This document shows positions 33,277 through 42,870 of a DNA stretch of 64,000 nt, piece by piece. The notes beneath the pieces were generated by a model. It did not search any database, was not told where the DNA came from, and saw only the letters and a program-made list of their open reading frames with translations. The number at the start of each line of letters is the position of its first letter. The first letter of the stretch is position 1. A program made the translations under genes and the position numbers. This DNA comes from Arcticibacter tournemirensis. Lineage in GTDB: Bacteria; Bacteroidota; Bacteroidia; Sphingobacteriales; Sphingobacteriaceae. The DNA is taken from contig NZ_VFPL01000001.1 of NCBI RefSeq assembly GCF_006716645.1, forward strand, positions 2,108,001 to 2,172,000. The letters are read 5' to 3'.

Positions 33277-34044
33277 ATGAGAAAAAAAATAGTAGCCGGC
33301 AACTGGAAAATGAATATGGATTACACATCAGGTGTAAGTTTGTTTTCTGAAGTGATCAATATGGTAAATGATGAAGTTCGCGGAGAGCAGGAAGTAGTAG
33401 TTTGTCCCCCCTTTGTTCACCTGCATAGCCTGGCCCAGCTCGCTAATCAGAATGTAAAGATCAGCATCGGCGCACAAAACTGTCACCAGGCAGAATCGGG
33501 TGCATACACCGGCGAAGTGTCGTCTTCAATGATTCAATCTGTAGGTGCAAAGTATGTGATCCTGGGGCATTCAGAACGCCGTCAGTATTTTGGTGAAACG
33601 AATGAATTGCTGGCAAAGAAGACAGACGCTGTTATTAAGACCGGATTGCTTCCCATTTTTTGTATTGGTGAAACGCTGGAAGAGCGCAATAACAATATCC
33701 ACTTTGATGTTATTAAAAGGCAATTAACCGAAGGCGTATTTCATCTTGGTGCAGAGGACTTTGCAAAAGTAGTTCTTGCTTATGAGCCGGTATGGGCAAT
33801 AGGTACGGGTGTTACTGCCAGCAAAGAACAGGCTCAGGAAGTACACGCGTACATAAGAAAGCAAATTGAAGCCCGTTATGGAGATGCTGTAGCTGAGAAT
33901 ACAACTATTCTTTATGGAGGAAGCTGCAATCCGAAAAATGCTCCTGAACTGTTCTCTCAGCCTGATATTGATGGAGGGCTTATAGGTGGAGCATCTCTTA
34001 AATCAAGGGATTTTACAGATATCGTAAAAGTTTTCAATAAATAA
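33277..34044 (+). CDS. tpiA: Triosephosphate isomerase
   Basis: The 255-residue protein has NWKMN with the substrate-binding Asn and Lys, the catalytic His in LGHSERRQYFGE, the catalytic Glu in AYEPVWAIGTG followed by loop 6, and YGGSCNPKNA and GGLIGGASL phosphate-binding loops. It interconverts dihydroxyacetone phosphate and glyceraldehyde 3-phosphate. It lies 10 nt after the GlmU-like gene and 2 nt before prmA, so the group is very likely an operon. Confidence 0.98.
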   Translation: MRKKIVAGNWKMNMDYTSGVSLFSEVINMVNDEVRGEQEVVVCPPFVHLHSLAQLANQNVKISIGAQNCHQAESGAYTGEVSSSMIQSVGAKYVILGHSERRQYFGETNELLAKKTDAVIKTGLLPIFCIGETLEERNNNIHFDVIKRQLTEGVFHLGAEDFAKVVLAYEPVWAIGTGVTASKEQAQEVHAYIRKQIEARYGDAVAENTTILYGGSCNPKNAPELFSQPDIDGGLIGGASLKSRDFTDIVKVFNK

Positions 34045-34046
34045 CA

Positions 34047-34883
34047 TTGGACTATTTCGAATTAAAGTTCACAATAGACTCGAAAGAGGACTTTCATCGT
34101 GACCTGCTTCTCAACGCTGTTGCAGAAGCAGGTTTCGATACTTTTGAGGAAACTCCTCTTGGGTTTAATGCCTATATATCTTCAGAGAAATATAACCAAT
34201 CGCAGCTAAATGCACTATTGGAGCCTTTTGAGGATATGTTTGGCTTTTCGTACGTGGAAGGATTAATACCTCAGAAGAACTGGAACGAAGTATGGGAAAG
34301 TAATTTCGATCCTATCACCGTTTCAAACCAGTGCTATATCAGGGCAACTTTCCATCAGCCGCATCCAGAATATCCTTACGAAATAGTTATTGATCCTAAG
34401 ATGGCCTTCGGCACAGGGCATCACCAGACAACAGCTATGATGATGGAGTTTATGCTGGAGGCGAATATACAGGGTAATACGGTGCTTGATATGGGATGCG
34501 GAACGGGAATTCTGGCTATTCTGGCCCGAAAGATCGGTGCAGCATCAGTAACTGCTATTGATTACGACCCTATTTGTTACGAGAGCACCATTGAAAATGC
34601 TGCGTTAAATAACATTAGTGGAATAGAAGTTCTTTGTGGCTCGAAAGAAATGATACCGGATAAAAAGTTCGATATTGTTTTTGCAAATATTAACCGCAAT
34701 ATACTTCTGGACCAGTTTGAGCGTTATGCAGATGCGGTAAAAGCTGGAGGTGAACTGTTTATAAGCGGGTTTTATGAGGTTGATTGCCCCGTGTTACTCG
34801 AAGCAGCCGATAAATATTCTTTTGTATTTACTGCCAAAAAGCAGTTAAATGACTGGACTTCTCTTAAACTTTTAAAGAAGTAA
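34047..34883 (+). CDS. prmA: Ribosomal protein L11 methyltransferase
   Basis: The 278-residue protein has the PrmA N-terminal domain and an AdoMet-binding core: MAFGTGHHQTTAMMMEFML, VLDMGCGTGILAILARKIGA and FDIVFANINRNILLDQF. It trimethylates L11. The only start in a suitable place is TTG 34047-34049 (MDYFELKFT), because no ATG lies upstream and in-frame; the gene begins 2 nt after the tpiA stop, so translation is likely coupled. Confidence 0.93.
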   Translation: MDYFELKFTIDSKEDFHRDLLLNAVAEAGFDTFEETPLGFNAYISSEKYNQSQLNALLEPFEDMFGFSYVEGLIPQKNWNEVWESNFDPITVSNQCYIRATFHQPHPEYPYEIVIDPKMAFGTGHHQTTAMMMEFMLEANIQGNTVLDMGCGTGILAILARKIGAASVTAIDYDPICYESTIENAALNNISGIEVLCGSKEMIPDKKFDIVFANINRNILLDQFERYADAVKAGGELFISGFYEVDCPVLLEAADKYSFVFTAKKQLNDWTSLKLLKK

Positions 34884-34926
34884 ACATCTTTACTTAAAAT
34901 AGAAAGTTTTTCTTATTGATTGATTT

Positions 34927-36297
34927 ATGCGAATACATTTTATTGCTGTTGGCGGAAGTGCCATGCATAATCTGGCTATTGCCTTAAAGCAGAAGGGCCA
35001 TGTTATAACAGGATCGGACGATGCTATTTATGAACCTTCCCGGACTCGTCTGGAGAAATACGGCATACTACCCGCGAATATGGGCTGGTATCCTGCAAAT
35101 ATTACCAGTGATATCGATGCTGTTATTTTGGGTATGCATGCACGCGCCGATAATCCTGAGCTATTGAAAGCCAAAGAAATGGGATTGAAAGTATACTCTT
35201 ATCCGGAATATATTTTTGAGCAATCGCGTGATAAAGTGCGTGTTGTGATAGGAGGAAGCCATGGAAAAACGACGATCACTTCTATGATTCTCCATGTTCT
35301 AAAAGAGAGTGGCAGAAGTTTTGACTACCTGGTCGGAGCGCAGCTTGAAGGCTTTGAGACTATGGTGAAGATAAGTGATGCCGGCGTGATCGTTATCGAG
35401 GGCGATGAATATCTGACGTCTCCTATCGACAGGCGTCCTAAGTTTCATTTATACCAGGCAAATATTGCTGTTATTAGCGGTATCGCATGGGATCACATTA
35501 ATGTTTTTCCAACATTCGAAAATTATACTGATCAGTTTAAAAATTTTCTTCAAACGATCAGACCCGGTGGTACGGTGATTTACAATCAGGATGATGCTGT
35601 AGTGCAAAAAATAGTAGATGAGTCAGCTATCGATGTATCAAAAAAAGGATATTCATTGGCTAGTAATTACATCGCTGATGGCGTTACGTATCTTAAAACC
35701 CCAGATAAGGACTTGCCTTTGCAGATTTTTGGTAAACACAATCTTTATAACATAGAAGCGGCGCGTCATGTGTGTGCGGAACTTGGTATTTCGGATGAAC
35801 AGTTTTATAATGCAATATCCTCATTTAAAGGGGCTGCAAGGCGACTTGAGCTGTTAGGAAAGACTGAGCATACGGCGGTATATAAGGATTTTGCACATTC
35901 GCCTTCAAAGCTGAAAGCCACAATAGAGGCCGCAAAACAGCAGTTCCCGGACCGGGAGCTTGTTGCTGTGATTGAATTACATACCTTCAGCAGCCTGAAC
36001 CGGGATTTTCTAAAGGAATACCACGGAAGTATGGACCTCGCTGATACTGCTGTTGTGTTTATTAACCGTCATACTTTTGAACAAAAGAAGATGGAACCTT
36101 ATGGTGAAAATGTAGTTAAAGAAGCATTTGGTAACAGCAAGTTAAATTTTTTCAATAATAATGAAATATTGGTCGAATTTTTGAGTTCTATTAATTATAA
36201 GGGTAAAAACTTGCTTCTTATGAGTTCAGGCGATTTCGGTGGACTAAATTTGGTGCAAGTTGCAGAACGAGCCCTCGAAACAGTGGATAAAAGATAG
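34927..36297 (+). CDS. mpl: Mur ligase family: UDP-N-acetylmuramate:L-alanyl-gamma-D-glutamyl-meso-diaminopimelate ligase
   Basis: The 456-residue protein has the three-domain Mur ligase layout: N-terminal Rossmann (MRIHFIAVGGSAMHNLAIALKQKGHVITGSDD), ATP site VVIGGSHGKTTITSMILHVL near 108-127, and HNLYNIEAARHV with FKGAARRLELLG in the C-terminal part. The lack of the extra MurC features and the sequence 'GSAMHNLA' fit Mpl, which recycles murein tripeptide. It sits 43 nt after prmA and 4 nt before an XRE regulator. Confidence 0.9.
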   Translation: MRIHFIAVGGSAMHNLAIALKQKGHVITGSDDAIYEPSRTRLEKYGILPANMGWYPANITSDIDAVILGMHARADNPELLKAKEMGLKVYSYPEYIFEQSRDKVRVVIGGSHGKTTITSMILHVLKESGRSFDYLVGAQLEGFETMVKISDAGVIVIEGDEYLTSPIDRRPKFHLYQANIAVISGIAWDHINVFPTFENYTDQFKNFLQTIRPGGTVIYNQDDAVVQKIVDESAIDVSKKGYSLASNYIADGVTYLKTPDKDLPLQIFGKHNLYNIEAARHVCAELGISDEQFYNAISSFKGAARRLELLGKTEHTAVYKDFAHSPSKLKATIEAAKQQFPDRELVAVIELHTFSSLNRDFLKEYHGSMDLADTAVVFINRHTFEQKKMEPYGENVVKEAFGNSKLNFFNNNEILVEFLSSINYKGKNLLLMSSGDFGGLNLVQVAERALETVDKR

Positions 36298-36301
36298 GAA
36301 C

Positions 36302-36643
36302 ATGAAAACATTAGGTAAAAAGATAAGACTTCTGCGGCACCAGAAAGGGTGGAGCCAGGAAGATGTAGCGAGGCGGTTAGATATTTCTATTCCTGCATTT
36401 TCAAAGATTGAGACCGGTATTACAGACATTAACCTTTCCAGATTAGAACAGATTGCTAAATTGTTTGATATGACAGTAGTACAATTACTTACATACAATG
36501 ATACTGAGCAGCAGGAAAAATATCTTTCAGAACTGGAATCTATTTCTAAACGTCTTCAGGAGAGGGAGTCAGAAGTAATTCAGCTTCAAAAGAAGATCAT
36601 TGATTTGTTCGAGGAGCTTAGAAGGACAAAAGTTTTAGCATAA
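36302..36643 (+). CDS. XRE-family regulator with coiled-coil tail
   Basis: The start is ATG 36302, 4 nt after the mpl stop, giving 113 residues. Residues 1-65 are a Cro/C1-type HTH (LGKKIRLLRHQKGWSQEDVARRLDISIPAFSKIETGITDINLSRLEQIAKLFDMTVVQLL); residues 70-110 form a likely coiled coil (SELESISKRLQERESEVIQLQKKIIDLFEELRR) suited to dimerisation. It is translated with mpl and may regulate cell-wall recycling or itself. Intrinsic terminator follows. Confidence 0.88.
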   Translation: MKTLGKKIRLLRHQKGWSQEDVARRLDISIPAFSKIETGITDINLSRLEQIAKLFDMTVVQLLTYNDTEQQEKYLSELESISKRLQERESEVIQLQKKIIDLFEELRRTKVLA

Positions 36644-36647
36644 AAGA

Positions 36648-36671
36648 AATGCTCCGGAATACCGGGGCATT
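36648..36671. terminator. Hairpin terminator between convergent genes
   Basis: A 10-bp stem with one T-G pair (AATGCTCCGG with CCGGGGCATT) closes AATA. It ends the XRE transcript and overlaps the stop codon of the convergent acetyltransferase gene by 2 nt. Confidence 0.7.
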
Positions 36672-37791
36672 ATTCAAATATTTTTCGGAGTGTTGCATGC
36701 TTCTTTCCAAAAACAGCTCCTGTTGCTTCATGGATTGCAAGCATTTTCTCATTAAAGTCGCCTACCCAGGAAAGTTCAAGTTCATTATATTGCTTTAAAG
36801 GAATAACATATTCCTTTAGCTTAATAAACATAGCAGATTCAAGACCATGTTTCTGATATGCCTTTTTCGTGCCCATAACAATTGCCCTCATTCGCGAAAC
36901 CCCCCTCCACCGGTAATAAAGGAATTTTAATTTTTCGATAAGCCCCAGCTTCCCGTTAAAAGACTTAATGATCTGATTTGCATCAGGCAATATAATTACA
37001 AAGGATGCCGGTTCGTTATTGACGTAAGAAAACCATATCAAATTTTCATCCATGAGTATCTTCATTTTATTGAAGGCTTCTCCTATGGTTTCTTTACGGA
37101 TAGGTACAAAGTTGTCAAAGTCTTCCCATGCGTCATTATATATTTCCATGAAATCGGCTGCAAAGCGATCGATTTCCTGTACTTTAAGATGTTCAAATCG
37201 GTATCCCGGCTTTTTTATTACCCATTGAGCAATTTTGGTAAAGCGTTCAGGAAACGGCTTATTTACGTCAAGATGGTTGGTGATCTGCTCGTATAATGTA
37301 AAAAAGCCATAGCTGTCAAATAGCTTTTTGTAGTATGGGGGATTGTAATTCATTCCATACGATGGCTGTGTGAATCCCTCTACAAGTAAACCCCAAAATG
37401 TATCGTTTTCGCCAAAGTTGATAGGGCCATCCATCGCTTGCATGCCATGTTGCTGCAACCAATCTTTAGCGGTATTAAAGAGGGCAAATGCAGTTGCTTC
37501 ATCGTTTATACATTCGAAGAAGCCAATGCCTCCTGTAGGCTGGGCAAATGAATCTGCTTTATTGTAGTTAATAAAGGCTGCTATACGTCCGATAAGGGTT
37601 CCTGAATCATCTTTGGCAATCCACCGGGTGATCACCCCATGTTTATGAAAATTGTTCTTAGCAGGGTTGAAAACGTTTTCGATATCGGTATCCAGAGGAC
37701 AAACCCAGGCGGGATCTCCTTTGTATATTACCCGTGCAACATTTAAAAATTCCTTTATTGTTTTCTTGTCCCTTACTTCAGTAATAATCAT
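36670..37791 (-). CDS. GNAT-like acyltransferase
   Basis: The start ATG 37789-37791 (MIITEVRDKK) gives 373 residues. Patterns such as FLNVARVIYKGDPAWVCPLDTDIENVFNPAKN at the N-terminus, PINFGENDTFWGLLVEGF and GLESAMFIKLKEYVI are typical of a Bacteroidota family often labelled 'GNAT family N-acetyltransferase' or 'YghO-like'. The C-terminal region, RMRAIVMGTKKAYQKHGLESAMF, looks like the acetyl-CoA site. Substrate unknown. Confidence 0.75.
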   Translation of the reverse strand: MIITEVRDKKTIKEFLNVARVIYKGDPAWVCPLDTDIENVFNPAKNNFHKHGVITRWIAKDDSGTLIGRIAAFINYNKADSFAQPTGGIGFFECINDEATAFALFNTAKDWLQQHGMQAMDGPINFGENDTFWGLLVEGFTQPSYGMNYNPPYYKKLFDSYGFFTLYEQITNHLDVNKPFPERFTKIAQWVIKKPGYRFEHLKVQEIDRFAADFMEIYNDAWEDFDNFVPIRKETIGEAFNKMKILMDENLIWFSYVNNEPASFVIILPDANQIIKSFNGKLGLIEKLKFLYYRWRGVSRMRAIVMGTKKAYQKHGLESAMFIKLKEYVIPLKQYNELELSWVGDFNEKMLAIHEATGAVFGKKHATLRKIFE

Positions 37792-37882
37792 AAAATAGCA
37801 ATATGATGTCAAGGCTGTTTATTTGCCGTGAACATCCAATACCAATGCCAATGTTTCCCGCGTTAAATCGCTGAGAATAAAA

Positions 37883-37905
37883 AAGCATTCAGATTGTGAA
37901 TGCTT
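37883..37905 (-). terminator. Terminator of the acidic small protein gene
   Basis: A 9-bp stem (AAGCATTCA with TGAATGCTT) closes a 5-nt loop; on the minus strand TTTTTTATT follows. It lies about 20 nt after the stop. Confidence 0.75.
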
Positions 37906-37925
37906 ACCGGACGAACTTTTTAATA

Positions 37926-38120
37926 TCAATACTCGTCGTCGTCGTCATACTCATTAAAATCATTGAATTCTCCCAGATCTTCCAACGGTTCGTCAAAGTC
38001 ATCATCGTCATCATCTGCAAAGCGTTTATTCGCTCTTGAATCCGCAGGCTTAATGTTAGAACTTTTAGCGCCGCTTACTGTGCTCTTACTCGTTCCAGGC
38101 TTCTTTTTTGGCGTTTTCAT
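37926..38120 (-). CDS. Small charged protein with basic head and Asp-rich tail
   Basis: The 64-residue product has a Lys-rich N-terminus (MKTPKKKPGTSKS) and a strongly acidic C-terminus with a DDDDDDFDEP run and a final DDDDEY. Such short acidic proteins are common and conserved among Bacteroidota; function unknown. It has its own terminator. The Asp run is coded by GAT/GAC repeats. Confidence 0.75.
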   Translation of the reverse strand: MKTPKKKPGTSKSTVSGAKSSNIKPADSRANKRFADDDDDDFDEPLEDLGEFNDFNEYDDDDEY

Positions 38121-38244
38121 TTTAAATAAAGTATTCGGTTAAGCTTCTATAAAAATAAAAAGAATTTAATATTGAATGTTATTTTATTTTTCGTTGCATC
38201 AAAAATAACAGAAATTCAATTTGACTGAAACGGAGAAGATGAAA

Positions 38245-38805
38245 TTATTCAGATTTTTCTCCTATTTCATTAGCTTCCGACGTAATGTCCTTTAATTGAG
38301 GTAATTCTGAATTGTTCTTTATTCCAAAATAATCCATAAATAAAGCGCTTGTTCCGTATAACAGCGGCTTTCCGGCAGCTTCTGCTTTTCCGGTGATAGA
38401 GATAAGCTCCTTTTCGAGAAGTTTCTGAAGTGTATAGTCGCAATTAACGCCCCTTATCTGCTCAATCTCCAGTTTTGTTACTGGCTGCCTGTATGCAATT
38501 ATAGCCAAAGTTTCCAGCGCTGCCTGACTGAGCTTCTTTTTAGATCGTTGAATCTGAAGCTGATGAATCAGCACATGATGGGCCGGCTTTGTCAGGAACT
38601 GATATCCTTCATTGAGCTCAACCAGCGTAATCGCAAAGTCGTTGCCATCGTATTTCTCTTTTATTGCCTTTAAATGAGCAATAATATCCTCCTCGCTGAT
38701 ATCAATTCCAAGTCCCGAATGTATGACAGCCTGGATTTCTTTAACAGGCAAGCTTTGTTCAGAAGCGAATACGAGCGCTTCTATATTTAATCTTATATCT
38801 TCCAC
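38245..38805 (-). CDS. scpB: Segregation and condensation protein B
   Basis: The 186-residue protein has the two winged-helix domains of ScpB: IEALVFASEQSLPVKEIQAVIHS at the start and LSQAALETLAIIAYRQPVTKLEIEQIRGVNCDYTLQKLLEKELI near 95-140, followed by GKPLLYGTSALFMDYFGI. It works with ScpA and SMC in chromosome condensation. scpA is not adjacent. Confidence 0.95.
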   Translation of the reverse strand: MEDIRLNIEALVFASEQSLPVKEIQAVIHSGLGIDISEEDIIAHLKAIKEKYDGNDFAITLVELNEGYQFLTKPAHHVLIHQLQIQRSKKKLSQAALETLAIIAYRQPVTKLEIEQIRGVNCDYTLQKLLEKELISITGKAEAAGKPLLYGTSALFMDYFGIKNNSELPQLKDITSEANEIGEKSE

Positions 38806-38920
38806 TTTTCAGCGGCAAACTTATATAAATTTTCAGAAGTGTTTTCAGAAACAGAATATAAATGTAGCACTTCGTGCCAAAAACGCTCCCGTTCCCCTCT
38901 TCTTTTAAAAGGGATAGAAC

Positions 38921-38960
38921 AAAAAAAAAGCGGTGAAACTTTTGGGAAGCTTCAGCCGCT
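38921..38960 (-). terminator. Terminator of the sensor kinase gene
   Basis: On the minus strand AGCGGCTGAA pairs with TTCACCGCT (one bulged base) and is followed by nine T residues (38921-38929). It lies about 108 nt after the kinase stop. Confidence 0.7.
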
Positions 38961-39068
38961 AAACACACACTTAGATAAAATATTTTTAATCCTTAAAATT
39001 GCAGATACACATTACAATATTACGGTAATTACTATTTCGATACTTCTGTATTGAGTATCCGGTACGTA

Positions 39069-42032
39069 TTAATTAGTAAACGGTTTAAGAGGGATGCAAA
39101 TCTGCACTTTTGTTCCGCCCGAAGGAACCTGGCTTACGTCTATTTTGATTTGTTCGCGTTTGAATTTATTTAACAAAAGTACCCGCTGCTCGGTTAACCG
39201 CATTCCCCTGCTAATATGATCGCCGGTTTTAAGCTTTTTTGAATTCTCTATCCCAACGCCGTCGTCCGCTATTTCTATGTTTAGCTCGTCATTCCGTTTC
39301 CGGATGGATATTTTGATGGTCCCAGGACTATCTTTAGGCATGATGCCATGCCATATCGCGTTCTCAACATACGGCTGTAATAGCATAGATGGAATATACA
39401 TTTGCTGGTGATCTATTTCCTTATCGACGTCTATACTATAATTCATCTTTTCGCCGAATCTCATTTTTTCTAATGAGAGATAAAGGGCGAGATAGCTCAC
39501 CTCTTCTTCAACGCTTATATAGCTCTTATTGCATATATCCAGGTTCTTCCGGATGAGGCGGGCAAAACCAGTTAGTACCTGGTTCGCCATGGTATTTTCC
39601 TTTGTGTTAATAAAATACTGTATGGAATTCATTACATTAAAGATAAAATGAGGATTCATCATCGCCTGCAATGCTTGTTGCTCCAAAGAAATTATACGTG
39701 TTTTAGTAATCAGCTTTTCCTTTTCTTCAGTCTGCTTGGTCCTGAAATAATAACGGATCAGGAAAAACAGGAGGGTGGCAAAAACCAAACCGGAAAGCAG
39801 GATAAACCACCATGTTTTCCAAAATGGAGGGTACACTGTAAATTGTATTTTAACAGGGGCGCCCCATTTTGTATCCAAACCCTTTGCTCTGATTTCGAGA
39901 AGATACTTTCCTGGCTCCAGGGACCCAAATTCTAATGTATTCCCCTGGGTTTCAAACCATCTGGAATCGTGATTGAGCTTGTACCCATAAAGAATGTGAG
40001 AGGGATGACTGTAATCTAAGGCTATATAGTTGACGGTTATATTGTTTTGAGTATAAGAAAGGTGTAAATATGCATCGGCTTTAACCGGACGTTTATCAAC
40101 CAGGACATTTTTTAAATATACCACAGGAGGTTTACCTGGTAGCCGAAGTGCCGGACGAAATACAGAGATCCCGTTATTTGTGGCAATATAAACGGTGTCT
40201 TGATTTGCAAATACATCGTTTATTTCGTTAGATATCAACCCATTTTCGGTGCTGTAACTGTCGACCTCATTTGGTTGCCTGTTGAAATTTATAACGCTTA
40301 TACCTTTGCCGGTAACAATCCATGCTTTATTGTTTTCGACAAAGATCCTTTTGCATATGTTGCTGGCAAGGCCATTCGCTGTCGTTATCGTATTTGTTAG
40401 CTGATTATTTTTTAAAACGTATACGCCAAATCCATAAGTGGTGCAAACGAGCCTTCCATCTGGCAGTTCTGCTATATCCGTAATCCGTTGCTTTAGTGCA
40501 GGGATAGATTGGTATAGCTTTGTGACTTTCCCCTGAGCATAATATTGTAATCCCTGGATATTGGAAAACCACAGGCGTCCTGCCGAGTCGTAGTACACCG
40601 TGAAGGCTCTGTCAGGAAAGTAAACCTGGGTCTTTTCGTTGTTTAGAGTGTTGAACGTTAGCGAGCTGCTTTTATCTGCAACAAAAACGCCGGATGCCAG
40701 GGCAACAGCTAACTCTCCCTTTTTGCTTATGCTAATTGATTTCAGTGCATAAGCCTTGTCCTTTCCCTTTAACAGATTGATATTGCCATACTGTGGATGC
40801 ATTTCAATCAAACTGTTGTCGGACGTATACCATACGGAATTCCTGTTTTTATCATAATATAGCCTCTTTACGGGATTATATTGATTGGTATTATTGAGTG
40901 TCTTGTGGATGACCTTGCCTTGACTGACGATATCCAGATTTCCTGATCTTAATCCCAGGATCAGCTGATCCCTCTCTTTAACTATGCTGGTGACAGCGTT
41001 GCTGCTCATCCCATCCTGGGTAGTAAAATGAGCAACATATCGCGAATAGAAAGGTAACATGTAAACGCCGTTTCCGATAGTAGCGATCCATATATTCCCC
41101 TGAGTGTCCTGAAACACGTGTGTAATACTGAGGTCCCGTAAATGGTTTTCCGGTGCAAACGACAGTGATCTGTAGAGCAGTATGCCTTTGCCCATTGTAC
41201 CTACCCAGAGCTGATTTTGGCTATCTGAAAGCAGACTCCAGGCCACGTTATTGTTGATACCTTTGAGACTGGACAGTATACGAAATTGGCTATGCCGGTA
41301 TTGCACCAGGCCCTTGCCGGATAAAAATAACAGCGACTTGTCGGTCGGTACCTGCGTAATTGATTTTGAAGAAAGCGGAAGGTGTTCTGTCGGGAGCAGG
41401 GAAAATCGTTCGCCTTGGAGTATTAAGGCGTATTCTTTCCTCATGGCAACAATTCTACCTTCATCAGTTTGACTAAGGTAACAGCCTGCCAATGAGTTTC
41501 CCGTGGAAGTATAAAATTTAACATTGTCTTGAGCATCGATACGCAGCACCCTGTTTTGATTAGTAGTAAACCAGAGGTTGTGTTTGGAATCTTCGTAGAA
41601 GGAAAAAAAACTGCTCGGACAAATACTCTTTTTTAAAACGGGATTATTATCTGGATTGTAGAAATGATTGTTAAAGTAATAACTTAGTTTTCCGTTCAAT
41701 GTCAGAAACCAGATCCGTCCGGAAGAATCTTCTTTTATTTGCAGAACTTCATTGTCCGAAAGCCCGTTATCCATGGTAAAGAGCTCAAACTTTTGTCCAT
41801 CGAACCGGTTCACTCCGCTTTCTGTAGCGAACCACATAAATCCCTTTGAATCCTGGAATATTGAATATACCGTAGAATTTGCCAGTCCTTCTTTTACAGA
41901 ATAATTCCTGAAATTCAGTGTCTCAGCGCGCGACGTAGCAAAACTGGCTAAAACTAAAATAAATGCAGCCAGATACCTGGATACGTATTTGAGCAGGTGG
42001 GAGAAATGGGACATGTGAGTGCGATCAGACAT
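39069..42032 (-). CDS. Two-component sensor: beta-propeller periplasmic domain with LytS-type histidine kinase
   Basis: This 987-residue protein has an N-terminal signal or anchor (about residues 13-35), two seven-bladed propellers with repeats such as SIFQDSKGFMWFATESGVNRFDG and 'GNIWIATIGNGVYML', a Y_Y_Y domain at about 640-715, one membrane helix near 725-750, a coiled-coil linker, and a His_kinase domain with MNPHFIFNVMNSIQYFI and an HATPase region (QPYVENAIWHGIMP, IADDGVGI). The membrane layout and the propeller sensor match periplasmic ligand sensing. It is encoded 10 nt after the LytTR regulator and very likely phosphorylates it. An alternative start lies six codons in (42014). Confidence 0.92.
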   Translation of the reverse strand: MSDRTHMSHFSHLLKYVSRYLAAFILVLASFATSRAETLNFRNYSVKEGLANSTVYSIFQDSKGFMWFATESGVNRFDGQKFELFTMDNGLSDNEVLQIKEDSSGRIWFLTLNGKLSYYFNNHFYNPDNNPVLKKSICPSSFFSFYEDSKHNLWFTTNQNRVLRIDAQDNVKFYTSTGNSLAGCYLSQTDEGRIVAMRKEYALILQGERFSLLPTEHLPLSSKSITQVPTDKSLLFLSGKGLVQYRHSQFRILSSLKGINNNVAWSLLSDSQNQLWVGTMGKGILLYRSLSFAPENHLRDLSITHVFQDTQGNIWIATIGNGVYMLPFYSRYVAHFTTQDGMSSNAVTSIVKERDQLILGLRSGNLDIVSQGKVIHKTLNNTNQYNPVKRLYYDKNRNSVWYTSDNSLIEMHPQYGNINLLKGKDKAYALKSISISKKGELAVALASGVFVADKSSSLTFNTLNNEKTQVYFPDRAFTVYYDSAGRLWFSNIQGLQYYAQGKVTKLYQSIPALKQRITDIAELPDGRLVCTTYGFGVYVLKNNQLTNTITTANGLASNICKRIFVENNKAWIVTGKGISVINFNRQPNEVDSYSTENGLISNEINDVFANQDTVYIATNNGISVFRPALRLPGKPPVVYLKNVLVDKRPVKADAYLHLSYTQNNITVNYIALDYSHPSHILYGYKLNHDSRWFETQGNTLEFGSLEPGKYLLEIRAKGLDTKWGAPVKIQFTVYPPFWKTWWFILLSGLVFATLLFFLIRYYFRTKQTEEKEKLITKTRIISLEQQALQAMMNPHFIFNVMNSIQYFINTKENTMANQVLTGFARLIRKNLDICNKSYISVEEEVSYLALYLSLEKMRFGEKMNYSIDVDKEIDHQQMYIPSMLLQPYVENAIWHGIMPKDSPGTIKISIRKRNDELNIEIADDGVGIENSKKLKTGDHISRGMRLTEQRVLLLNKFKREQIKIDVSQVPSGGTKVQICIPLKPFTN

Positions 42033-42042
42033 GCTTTGTTAT

Positions 42043-42819
42043 TCAGCTTTTAAAATATGCTTTTGCTTTTTCCTGAAATTCATTCGATCTTCTTCTTGAC
42101 ACGGGGAGTGACGTTTTATCATCTAACAGTACCTGAAGTCCGTTTTTATGGGAATAACCTTTTACGTATCTGAAGTTTACGATCACTGACTTATGGATCC
42201 TTACAAAGTTCTGGCGATCCAGCATTTCTTCAAATTCCTTCAGCGGCTTAGAGATGATGATTTTCTCGTTGTTCTGAAGATGGAATACAGAATAGTTGGA
42301 GTCGGCTTCTATATAAACGATATCCGCGGTATCAATTACATCAAAACCGTTAGTATGCGTTAATGTTATTTTATTTTCGCCGTTCGCCTGAAGGGAGTTG
42401 TTTACGGCGTAGTCGTGCAAGGTATCACCCGCATCGACTACGTTCTTAGATTTTAACTCTACGCGCTCTCCGGCCTTTTTAACAGCCAGTTTCAGTTCAT
42501 CGATATCGATAGGTTTCAGCAGATAGTCAATAGCACTTGCTTTTAACGCTTTGAGGGCATATTGATCGTAAGCAGTAGTGAAAATTACCATAATGTTTTT
42601 TCCCTCCAGATCGGGGAGAAGGTCAAATCCACTTTCTTTAGGCATTGCTATATCCAAAAATATGAGATTTAGAGACTGCTCTCTTATCTGTTCTCTTGCC
42701 TCCGCTACTGATTTGGCAATTCCCTCCACAACTACCTCGGGGCAGTGTTCCTGAAGTAAAAAATACAGTGATTTCCTGCTGTATTCCTCGTCGTCAACAA
42801 TAAGGGCATTTAGGGCCAT
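42043..42819 (-). CDS. LytTR-type response regulator
   Basis: The 258-residue protein has a receiver domain with the acidic pair DD at 9-10, phosphoacceptor Asp56 in LIFLDIAMPKESGF, and FTTAY and LLKPI, and a LytTR DNA-binding domain (NKITLTHTNGFDVIDTADIVYIEADSNYSVFHL) from about 145. It is the partner of the following sensor kinase. Targets are unknown; LytTR proteins bind paired direct repeats upstream of their genes. Confidence 0.95.
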   Translation of the reverse strand: MALNALIVDDEEYSRKSLYFLLQEHCPEVVVEGIAKSVAEAREQIREQSLNLIFLDIAMPKESGFDLLPDLEGKNIMVIFTTAYDQYALKALKASAIDYLLKPIDIDELKLAVKKAGERVELKSKNVVDAGDTLHDYAVNNSLQANGENKITLTHTNGFDVIDTADIVYIEADSNYSVFHLQNNEKIIISKPLKEFEEMLDRQNFVRIHKSVIVNFRYVKGYSHKNGLQVLLDDKTSLPVSRRRSNEFQEKAKAYFKS

Positions 42820-42870
42820 ATAAAGGGTAATTTTTGTGAAATTACCTAAAATAAATTAAAAAGCCCGTAT

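Noticed and set aside
38806-39068. Possible tRNA or small RNA between scpB and the sensor kinase gene
   Set aside because: No cloverleaf could be drawn; the structured part is explained by the kinase terminator.
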